From the NCBI RefSeq assembly GCF_042242105.1, contig NC_092019.1, positions 22,620,828 through 22,684,827 of the forward strand: 64,000 nt of DNA. The letters are read 5' to 3'. The notes under the pieces were generated by a model. It saw only the letters and a list, made by a program, of their open reading frames with translations, was not told where the DNA came from and searched no databases. This document shows positions 24,355 to 35,700 of this stretch, piece by piece. The stretch comes from Pempheris klunzingeri. Taxonomy: Eukaryota > Chordata > Actinopteri > Acropomatiformes > Pempheridae. How positions within the stretch are numbered: the stretch's first letter is position 1; each line of letters starts with the position of its first letter. The translations under genes and the position numbers were made by a program.

Positions 24355-27300
24355 TCAGCTGCACATTATTCCTTCACTGTTGCCGTGGGCTCCTCCTGTG
24401 TTTGGTGCCAGTGTTTCTTCGGACGGCTCCATGCTGTGGAGCAGGTGTTCGTACTGTGCGGCTTCGGTGCGAGCGATTTTCCGAGCGTAGTACCTCCTGG
24501 ACGCGGCCCTCCACGCCTCCCTCTGCTGCGTCTGAGACTCTTCAGGCAACTCCGATATCAGCGTCTTCCTTCTTCTGTCCACAAAGGAGATGGGTTGTGA
24601 ATACCGGGAGTCTGTGATGTGGGGGAAGGGGCCGGGGCGCAGGGGGTTCGCCTGCTGGCGGGCTATTTTTCGGGCGTAGTAGCGCCTGGAAGCCGCTCTC
24701 CAGGCTGCCCTCTTCAGTGTCTGAGCCTCCTCCGGCAGCTCCGACATCGGCACGCTCTTCTTCCTGTTCCTGAGGAGGGCGACAGGTGAGAAAGGATCAC
24801 ACGGATGAGTAGGCAGGAAGTTCAGGTGGGAAGACGAACGTAAGGGTGTGCATTGCTTCTGACTGATTGAAGCTGAAAAAAAACTGACCATCAAGTTATT
24901 TATCAAGCTAAATGCTGAAACATTTACTGGTTTCCGAGATATGTGTTCTCAATGGAATATCTTGGGGTTTTCGACTGCTGGTCAGACAGCGTCTTGTTTC
25001 CTGTCTATACTGTCCTCTCATATGGACAAGGAAACCCCCAAAAATTAAGTCATTAAAAATAAAGCAATCTGAAGAAGTCACACGTCCCATTGGGGTGTGA
25101 TGGGAACCTAATAGAGGTTAAGAATAACCCAATGATTATAATAATGCTTGGCTGCCACCCTTTGAAATGCTGATTGTGAAAAAGTACAAAGGCAAAGAGA
25201 AGCTGTTAAATAGAGAGATGGAAATCACTATGGAGAAGTAGATGGCCCGATGGTCTGTGCGCCCCCAGACAGAGTTACCAGCAGGGACACTGAGCAATGT
25301 GCTGCTGTGGACAGGAGCAGCAGAAAAACATGTTTCAGCCACCTAAGAAAGGGTTCACCTAAAAATAAATCAATGTCAGTTTAAGCGTACACTATATTTA
25401 GAATATTTTCACTGATGTGCTTATGTTCTTCTGCTGTCCCTGTCCACAGCAGTACTTTGCTTAGTGTCCATGCTGGTATTCCTGTCTGCCTCCAAACTGC
25501 AGGTAATACACTGACTGAGGATAAGTGCCTTATACAACCCTACTTCACAAATATCTGAAATATTCCTTTCATTATAAAGAGCTGATGCCACAATCCGATG
25601 CTAAAAACTGATGTTTCATGTAACTGGAACATTTTGGAGAAAATTTCTCGGCATACAGGAACATCTCTTTGTCTACATTTAGCTAATTGTCCACAGAAAA
25701 CATCCCCAACAACATTTTGGGTGGATTTTCCGCTGAAGCGGGACGCATGCTGATGAGGTGTCTGTGGGCCTCGTGCGTCTACCTAAGAAGTAACCCACCT
25801 CAGGTGTTCTCCCTCAGCCACGTGCTGTCCGTCTGGGTCAGCATGAGGCTTCTCCCTGAACTTCTTTCTCTCTCTGGTCTCCAGTTTTTCTGAACACATC
25901 AGAAGGGATGAATACAAACATACCGCCATGAGAATACACTTTTATAGTGGCAGCATTTAGCTGAGGCTTTTCTAATACTGCTACAATGAGGGCTGGTTAT
26001 TGTTTGAAAAAGTTTGATACCAAAACTCTACTGGAATCTCAGCTTGAAGTGAGAACTATACACAACATCCCATTTTGTTTAATAAGAACATGTTTTTACT
26101 GTTTAACAAAATAAACTAAATGATTAATTCTGACACAGTACAAAAATATATTTAAAATGAGCAAAAAGTCTTCTTAAATCAGGAAATATCTGATCAATCA
26201 ATAAGGAAAGAAGCTGAAAAATCTGATTGCAGATTTTGATGGCAAAACTTAAGCATTACACTTTACTTTTCACACCTAGGCTCTCTTTGTCCTGACACGG
26301 GCTGCTTGTGCTCTCCTGATGCTCCCCAAACCTCTCTTCGCTCATCTCCCACTTGATTAAGACCGTGTCGATGTCGCACGGCTCCTCTTTGATGACGAGG
26401 CTGCTGGGAGATGTAGGCAGATTCCTGGCTGCCTCTGACACGCCCGGGGAGTCTGAGGAGTGGGAGGTGGAGGTCTGGTCCAGCCCCATTCTGCTGGGGG
26501 ATGATGGAGGAGCCGACTCGTGGCTTTGGGAGGAGACGTGTGAGGGGGGTCGCGCAAAAAGGCCCACTGTGGAGAGAGGAGGCAAAAACCAGCATTCTCA
26601 GTGGTGGCAGATTGTATTTACTCCTTTTTTGTGTATTTGTACATTTTTTTCAGTGGGCATAAACACTCAGCGCTCAGATGTCCCATGTCTTTTTTGTTTT
26701 TGTAGATCCAATGTCTGATTGTCCAGGCTAAAAATGTACAAATAATCACAGTCCACATTAAATGTATACATCAACATCATCATCATAAGCAAAAGTAATG
26801 CAATAACATGTACTATGACAACATTTTACATCAATTATTCTTTAATACTTCAATTGAACTCTTTTCTCAGACAAATATGCGAAACATTCACTGATCCCAG
26901 CTTTTCTGCATCTCTCTGGTTTATATATTTGTAAGCTGCACATCTGAGTTTTACACTGATGTTAGTAGCAATCAAGCTATTTGAAGACATCACCATTTTA
27001 TAGACTAAACAACTGATCAAACAAATAGTTGCCAGAGAAAATAATTGATGCATTGCAGCACCTCGTAGATCTTCACATAAGTTATTGTCTTCTATTGTAC
27101 TGAATAACTTCTTTAATTCTGCAGTTCTGCTTGGTGTCCTGAAGACCCCCGGGGGCCTCTGCAACAGCTCAAGAAACACACCTGACATGTTTACTTCATG
27201 ACTTTTTTGTAAGAAACACGGATTCTAACTGGCTTTTTCTTTTTTTAAACCACCTCAGCTGTAAAATGTGCAGATACAATAGATCTTCATATGCTCCATA

Positions 27301-27905
27301 CCTGTGACATTTGACACCAGCCTGTTGGCCCATGTAACAGGATTTCTTTTGTCAAATATTATGACAGTGTTATTCTAACACATACAGCAGGAGGGTCAGT
27401 GGGACCCCAACCTGAGAGGATCTAAAGCTACTGTCAGCACAAACAAGCATCCTCCCAGCCTCGGACCCTCTTGTGTTCATGAGCGTCTTCCTGCTCTGAT
27501 AATCTAGGTTTACTTACAGGAGATGCTCATCTCACACTCCTGGTGGCCAGCTGTCCTCTCACTGTCCCTGCTGCTCGACCCAAAGCGGCTCAGCTCTCCG
27601 GCCTGTGGCTCACCGGAGGTCTGTGATCCCTGGAGGCCGTGCTCTCCTCCAAACAGCCCGCAGGAGCATCCCCGCCGGCGCAGCACCTTCAGCTCCTGCT
27701 CGATCTCCCTCAGCCTGCACTCCAGCCGCTGGATCTCTTTGTCCCTGTCGGCCACCATCCGCTGGTACTCATGAGTCCGGCCACTGTTGACCCCGTACAG
27801 CACGTTTATTATCGAGTCTATGGCCAAGCGGATGGCGTTTTCCACCACAAGAGCTTCCTCGTCGCGCAGCTGTGGGTGCAAAGTCCCGTTTTTGACCAGA
27901 TCCAT
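24355..27905 (-). CDS. Coiled-coil protein with duplicated RRYYARKIAR motif, function unknown
   Basis: Coding segments 27905..27518, 26566..26267 and 24872..24355 join in phase 1 each time and give 401 residues. Donors are CTCCT/GTAAGT and GAAAA/GTAAAG; acceptors are CTCTCTCCACAG and GTCAGTTTTTTTTCAG. Exon 1 encodes a helical segment (EYQRMVADRDKEIQRLE) predicted to be a coiled coil. Exon 2 is Ser/Pro-rich and contains IKEEPCDIDTVLIKWEM. Exon 3 carries two copies, about 63 residues apart (from residues 273 and 336), of SELPEE-x-QT followed by AWRAASRRYYARKIAR. I do not recognise the family. The basic repeats suggest nucleic-acid binding, but that is inference. Exons 1-2 are related to those of the gene at 29755-38036. 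The last splice junction is the least certain. Confidence 0.6.
25500..25575. repeat. Fragment of the fold-back element family
   Basis: The text GTAATACACTGACTGAGGAT and CTTATACAACCCTACTTCAC matches the right arm of the element at 32120-32680 (GGTACACTGACTACGGATAA and on). Only one arm survives. Confidence 0.5.
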
Positions 27906-28596
27906 CCTCAGTATCTGTTTGGATGTTAGCAAGCTATGTGGGAGCAGTGAGGCTAGCAGCGAGGATGCTAGGCTACCAGCCGCCACACGCACGGAGGTCC
28001 AAGAAAACACAACAATACAGTCACATTTAAGACGAGAACCAAAAGCTTTCGTTTTGTGGAACAAGCGAAAACAAAAGGGAGAAAGGTAGACCTCTCCTTG
28101 GCTCACACTGAGTCCACCACATCAGAGATGCAGGTGTGCTTCCTGCGTCCTCCACTTCTTCGGTGAATCGGCTCGTCAGTGGAAGCCACAGCGCCGCCTG
28201 CTGGCCGGTGTGAGCGCTCACAGTCAGGCTGCAAACAGATAAACTGAAGTCAATTGATTGATAATCGCTTAATTTTTTGGTCTACACAGCCTCAGAAAAA
28301 GCAAAAATAAAATTCAAAGATGAATATAATATGTTTCAATTTACAGTGATATAAAACTGGGAAAACGTGTCTAAACCTTACAATTTCTCTGCTGGAATCA
28401 GTTTATGTTTGGCAGTTTTACTTCATAAAAGCATCAAATGGTTAATCACTTATCAACCATTTACTAATTGTTCCTGCTACTACTTGGGGTATTCATATCT
28501 GATTTTGACTCTTACTTTAGAATGGAGAAGTAGAAACAAGAATAGGAAATAAAAACAGGAACAGTAATCAGTAAACTGAGTGTAATTGATGTCTAG

Positions 28597-28775
28597 TGTC
28601 AGGCTGTGGGCTGCCCATTGATAACAGCGGTGGCAGTCCAATCCCCAGCTCCTCCTGTTCACATGTAAACGTGTGCTTGGGCGAGAAGTTGAACTCCATG
28701 TTGCTCACTTAGAGCAGCTGGAGGAGGATGGTAAAGTGCTTCGGATAAAAGTGCTACATAATGCAGCCCGAGCTG
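28597..28775 (+). repeat. tRNA-derived SINE (plus orientation)
   Basis: It starts GTCAGGCTGTGGGCTGCCC, has a box-B-like CAGTCCAATCCCCAGCTCC, and finishes with GTAAAGTGCTTCGGATAAAA and GTGCTACATAATGCAGCC, the tail phrase of common teleost SINEs. It lies between the two coiled-coil genes. Confidence 0.5.
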
Positions 28776-29754
28776 GAAAACAAGATATGTAAAGGCAATA
28801 TACAGTAGAATGATGTGGGAGCGTGCATTATGTGTAGATATTGATCCTAAATATGTGGGATATTTACTTTATACTGAGGCAGATACACAATGTACACATT
28901 GTCCTTATTTAAACATGAACATACATTAGTCTCCTGTGTAAAAGGTTTGCTCAACCTTAGTGAAAAGAAACCACACGATTCGTACAACTTTTAGCCTGTT
29001 TAATGAAAACCATTAAATAGATGACATAACGCATAACATGTCAATAAACCTGACAAGCAATAAGGCCAAACAAGAACCAGGCAACTGCTTCAAATAACAG
29101 ATCGCCTCCTGTAGAACCGCTACACTAGAATCACTGATGATCTGTGATTTTAACTTACAGTACATATATTATATAAATAAAACAGAGATATGATTTTACT
29201 GATACCACAAGGACACAAGGTTATTGCAAGTGATTTTCTGCAACACATTTCCTGCAAGAGAATACCATACGCAGGCATTATCTAAACGGATATATTTACA
29301 GTTTTTGAAGTGATATTTCTCACTTGAATTTCAAAAAATTCTGAGGCCTACCAACTATAAATATCGTGAAGTCATTCTCTGAACTCAAACTATGTCTGAT
29401 GGATAAACCTTATAAACTAATATCAAAATAAGATAAACGTTTAAGTACAATGAATGATGAACTCTAGAGAGCAAAAACAACAACAATGGTAATAGTGCAA
29501 ATCTGACACATATCATAAATGAAAAAGAAGTGAGCATTTTACTGTTTAGCTTGCGTCTATCAGATCCTACCTTACCTTACCCTGTTGTGTTAAACTATTA
29601 CAGATCACATGACGGTCTCACGTGAGATGATAGAGGTGAATTAAAGGGTTGTTTTTCTTTGCTGCGGCCCGCTGTTTGTTCATGGGCAAGGGTCAAAGTA
29701 AGTGTGCTTGTTTGTGCGATAAATACAATGTGCACTGTACGGGCTTCAAGCTCG

Positions 29755-32700
29755 CTACTCGATCACACGGGTGAACAGCTCGCCCACACAGTAATCTTGC
29801 ATGCTGTTTGCTTCTTTGCCCTTTTCTTGCCGCCTTTTCCTTCCTCCGTCTCGGTCCCCTGCCAGCTGCAGCCAGCGCTTCATGTACCTCTCTATCTCCT
29901 CATCCACGGCTTCCTTGCAGAACGAATTCTGCCTGACTGCATCTGCAGGAGTGAAGAGGTGCAGGGTATAAATAAATAAACAGATAAATAAATAAATAAA
30001 TAGCGTTGTGCCTGTTAAAAATGTCGCCATCAGTTTGTTGCAGACTGTTGTTACCACATCATCAGTTGCATGGTACAGCCTACTCACTGAGGATAACTCT
30101 CTTGATGGTAAGGTTCTCGATTCTCTGCTTGTTATTCCTTCCCCTCCAGTTAACGTTTTTGGCCAAAGCGTTAGTGAAAAGCTTGGCCATTATCCTCCAG
30201 ACACTCTCTTTGGTCGTCATCCCTCCAGACAGACCGAGGTATGAGATCTGCAAAGTAAAACAATGCGGACTTTTATTTAACTGCTACGGTAAGCGGCGCC
30301 TTTTGAGTCATTTCGACTCCTCAAAGCGCTTTTACATCACATCCTCGTTCACACATCATTAATTCAGGAGGAATCACACTGAAGCTGCTTCGGGATCAAG
30401 CTGGGGTTCAGTGCCCAAGGACACTTCGACATGCTGACTTAGAGGAGCCGGGGATCAAACCGCCGACCTTCCAATAGATGGAGTACCCACTGCACCTCTG
30501 AGCCACAGCTTCCCCCGCTATGTACACTATGCATTATTTTTTCCAACATAAAACGATAGCTGAATATGGATCTTTCGACGGTGCAGTCAACATACACAAT
30601 ACACAACAGGTTTCATACTAGTCAGCAGCCTCATGAACTTTAAAGGAAAACTTCGCCATTTTGGGAAATGCATTTATTTACTTTTTTAATTAAAGCGAGA
30701 TAGAAGATCAATGTCACATGAATGGCTGTATAAATAACTGATTTGACTTGACTCGTGTTCATTAAATGTGCAGCCATAGCCAGGAGACATATAAACCGAA
30801 GAGTGGAGTAAACAGGTTTTCATGCTTGGTCATTAACTCCCAAATACCTTTTACACTGCTGGTACTGCAGCAAGTAGAGCAGATTACAGCTGACAGATAA
30901 TATTCAATCAAATTCATCTAATTTGTCTAAATTAAAATTGGTCTAAATGCACTTGAGTATGTTTAAATGTGTTGTATTAAATAAGAGCTCTACACTGTGC
31001 GGCTGTCAAATTAGAAATACACAAGAAGCACCCAAGAGTCACTGAGTGATACAATAAATACATTCACTTATTCTGCAGGAATCCTCTCTTCCTTTATTTG
31101 CAGCAACAGTTTTTATATTCTTCATAGCTCTCCAATATAACAATCCATTATTTTTCCTTTATTTAAGTCCTCATTGAGAAAACACTCAATTTTGTGCAGT
31201 CAAACCCTTTCATAGGAACATGCACAGACCCTGGAGCAGAAATCCTGGGTTAACAAAGACAGTTAATAACCACCGTCGTGATACCTGTTGTCTCTGACTG
31301 AGAGTTTAGGGTTGGTGGAGCTGTAAGGCCTTAAAGACATGAGAGTGCCGACTAACTCTCGGCAAGAAAGCATATAAGCTCATTGTCTAAAAAACTATTC
31401 CTGCCCACTAGACTATCAGGAGAGGTCCCTGTGCTTTGTTGATGTCCTCATCACAGTCATCACAGGTAAACAGAAGTCAGAAGAAAAATCACATCTCTTG
31501 GCCCCTTACCATTTTCTTCTTGAGCTCTGGTTCAGTGGAGAGCCTCTGCTCCAAACTCCCTAAGTCCTGTACTGACTGAAGTGGAAGCGGAAGCATCCCG
31601 ACGTCTGGAGGTTCACCTGGCGGTGCTCCAGGTGAGTTTCCTGACTGCAGTATTTGGAGAACAGTGGTGTTCTGCTGTTTGATGGTCTCCAGTGAAACGA
31701 GCACCTCTAAAAGTATTGCTTAAAAAAAAAAAAAAAGAAAGAAAAACAAACACTTTAACATCTTAAATCCAGTTTTCTTGGATTCAACAAGGTTATCTAC
31801 ATTAACTTTCATTCCCTGAGTAGCTGCTGTGACCCTGTGTTTGTGTGTGTCTCTCCGTCAGTCTGCAGATGAACGAGGTTAACAGTAGAGAGCAATGCCA
31901 GCTGTGACTGATGGGTGGCAGCAGGTGTCCTTCTTGTGTCTCATTAATGTTACTGTATTTGTTGTTCACTAACCCTGGAAACTCTAATAACTCTGTATTT
32001 TCAATAATAATTTTAGCCACATTGAGAAGATAATTCAGCGCAACGTGTTTGTTAATTTAGAGTTTCATTGCTTAAAAAAAATACAACCTCTAATGATTTA
32101 ATTTGAGACTTAATTTCACTTAAAAGGGACAGTTTGGATGTTTGTAAGTAGGGATGTGTGAGGTATTTATCCATAGCCGGTGTATTACCTACAGTAGATG
32201 ACGCTCGGTACATCCCCAGTTTGGAGAAGCAGACAGGATCACTAATTAATGTACTAGCGAAGGAGGACAAAAAATACATTTTGGCTCAGACAAGTCATTA
32301 GTCTAGTTACTTTGACTGTCATGTTTTAACTTGTTAGTCCAGATCCCAACTAACTCTTTAAAACACCAATAATACAAAGAAACCAGCCGAACGAGGCAGC
32401 AGCAGTAGACCAGCGAGTCCTCTGTTCTGCAAAGTAAAATTCATGTTTTCGTCAATGGAGTCTGGTTCACTCTGGTTCACGCATTAAAAAGGGCCGTCTG
32501 AAGGCAAGGTAAAGTGGTGACAATATAAAGAAAATAGCACACGCTTAAACTTTTTTTTTTCAGGAGGGCCTTTTCTTAAGGAGGCTAAAACACAACGCTA
32601 TCTACTGTAGATGGTACACTGACTACGGATAAGTACCTCATACAACACCACCTCAAAAAAAATCCAAACTATCCCTTTAACTGAACTGTATTTACAACTT

Positions 32701-35700
32701 TAAACTGGGCCAGTGATGTTTAAGATAATGCTCATCATATATCATCTGAGCACATTCCTGACAATGTATTACTCAACTATACACATATGTGTGTCTGGTC
32801 AAAGGTCACTGTCCACTATGGATGACTTGATTATGACAAACACATTCACGAACAGATCTGCGGCTCTTACAGTCACACGTGGGTTGCGGAGGTGACATAG
32901 TGACGTATGTCTGCTGCTCTTGGGTTGCGTTTAAGTTTGAAGTCTGTGGTGAGCTGACGACTCCCAGACTGTATTTTGGAGCAGTTATTTTAGGTGCAGA
33001 GGACTGGGTCACACAAGCTCTCTTCACAACAGCCTCCTCTTCCTCACTCTCTGGCAGGTGGCATCTGTTTCTTTCTCTAGATTCGAATGAAGAATTTAAA
33101 ACAGGAAATATTCTGGTCATTGAGGTGCCACTTTTGTTCTGTCTAAGCACACATCATCAGACCTTCAAGAATAAGGTAAGACAAGGTAAGACTGAGCTTC
33201 CACTGCAAACACAGATTCTGGTTCATTCACCACGCTGACACATTTTCCCTCTCCTCCCTCAAACATTGTGCTTATTCACAGGGAGAATCTGCTTTTGTGC
33301 TCAATAAAAAAAGGCAATCTGGAGTTCATCAACAAACAATCTGTATGTGTGTTTGATTACTCTATCAGGATGCAAATATCTGTACCTTCCTTTGCGTTTT
33401 AGAGGGGCGGCACCCTCCTCTTCATGTTCTGTTGCCATCAACTTGTCGGTCTGGAGATTTGTGGTTTTTGCTTCACATTCAGCCTGCGTGTCTGCGAAAC
33501 AAGATTTTAATATCGTTCACATTGGCAGACAGAATCTGACACTGAGGAATGAACTGATGGAACAGATCTGATTCTTGATAGCATTTTAGTAGCACAAAAC
33601 CTAATTTGTGTTAATTATCAGAACTCTGTGATTGTGTGGCGATTGGCTCACATTGGGTACTACTTTGCTAAATCAAACACTTGTAGAAAAATATGTTCAT
33701 GTTGATGTTCCGGAAATACGTGGTTTTCCTTTTCTCTATAGTATATATATCTTATTCTTATAAATAAGAACTACTTATTTGAAATTTAAAAAAAAAAAAA
33801 GACTTCTGTTGATAAATCTAACAAATTTGACCATTGCTTTGTTGTGACTCAATGTTGATGTTTCATCCTTGTCAATTGGTAGTAAGCTGTCACACAGTAT
33901 AACCACAGCCTTCTTACACTGGGAACTGTTTTCCCACGCGTGAACTCTTTGGCAGCAGTAAGTTTATTGATGCCAGTTATAGCCACATTTTACACAATAG
34001 CGGTATGCTCATTAAAGCACAAGACTGGCTGTGTTATATCCCATGAAAATGCCAAAACCAAGCATGAATTAATCCCACTAACATGTACTCTATTTTCAGT
34101 GGACCATCCTGCTGCTGTAAATACTCTATGGAGGACCAAATGTGTATTAATCCGCGGCTAAAAATAGTCCCCACCAAAGGCTCTTGTAAGATCTGCTAAA
34201 AGCTACAGTACCCACATGCTTCAGGCTTTTTTTTGGACGTTGTGATTCGCTGTCAGTAAGTAAAAAATCTAGAGTTATAGCATCCTCAATCTTTAAGTGA
34301 GTTGATTGATGGCAACGGCAGCTACAAACCAACACATCAGGCATGAAATTCTGTTCACCTGTGACACAAAATACTCTTCAGCTGTTTATAATCACTTTCA
34401 AACAACCGAGACTATTAAAAATGAAAAGTGCTTTGTACCACTGATTTAAGCGGTCATCAAAAGACAGTAAAGCACTTTTAATTAAGTTACACTTTTGAGC
34501 TCTGGTCTTGTGTGTGAACTTGGCCTTCAGTTTTCTCGTCAGCCCTGAAAATGAACACACACACACACATATATATATATATAGAAGACATGAGATGGAC
34601 AGATAACATATAATCTTACTGAGGACATGACTCATGACTTAAGTTCACTCATCAAAGTGACAGCTACCAAGCAACCGGTTTCAGCAACTAAAGGGGGAGA
34701 AAGACAGAAGGTGGGTCTTTGTGGGTCGGTTTCAAACTAACTCAGATTAAGAGATAAGCTTGCCTCAGCTAATGTCAATGGAAGAAATAAAGTTGAGGAT
34801 GTACGCGACTGGGTGTGCATCACGAGTGGAGAGCGAACTGTTCCTTCCTAACAAGTATTCGTGCTGCCAAGGCAGCAAATGCATGCTAATTTATTGACAC
34901 ATGATTTGAAGGACAATTAACTCCCAAGGTGCATTTCAGCAAGAAAAACATTCACTCACCCAGCTAGAAAACGCTGTTATGTACGTTGCTAAAGGCTGGT
35001 GAAAACTAAAGATGCTAAAGTTGTTACACTGCTGACCAACAAAGTCAAGGAGATCTTTAACATCCTTCACAGGTTTTATTAAATTAATCATTATTTGCAG
35101 AAACTCAAAGATACTGATATATACTGCACATTATGAGGAGAGCTAAGAGAAACTCTGGTGCATTTATTTTGGTCTTTTGGTCTTTGCTCATAAACAACAA
35201 TTCATTCATTCATTATCCCCTATCTATACCTCTTATCCTTAAGGCCAAACCCAGTGATTCTGGCACACCTCGGACTGGGCCGGCACACAGAGACAGACAC
35301 CCATTCATGCTCACACCTGCAGGCAATTTGAGTCATCAGGTTTCTCAGCACAGGGAGATCATGCAAACTCCAAACAGAAAGAACTGTGGAGTAAACTCTC
35401 TTCATCCTCTCTTTATTATTACTTTGGAAAAATGTTGGGAAAATAATTAAGATAAAATGAATATGCTATGAAACAAAGTTGAAAAATTAAAATCGATGGC
35501 CATAGGATAAGGCTAGATGATTGTTAGAATCTCTGGGAGAGTCCATCCATCCATCCATCCCTTTTCAACTGCTTATCCGGGGTCGGGTCGCGGGAGCAGC
35601 AGTTTTAGCAGAGATGCCCAAACTTCCCGGGCCCCAGACACCTCCTCCAGCTCATCCGGTGGGACCCCGAGGCGTTCCCAAGCCAGCCGAGAGACGTAGT

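Noticed and set aside
25450-25502. Plus-strand exon-like segment (CTGTCCACAG ... CTGCAG/GTAATA) that continues in frame from 19432-19498 and would encode a hydrophobic stretch.
   Set aside because: Its donor and flank lie in the arm of a dispersed fold-back repeat, and the preceding segment may be within a MITE. The in-frame join is likely chance.
32806-33238. Long overlapping open frames on both strands.
   Set aside because: The minus-strand one is real only between 32871 and 33076 as an exon of the DUF4806 gene; the plus-strand frame is its shadow.
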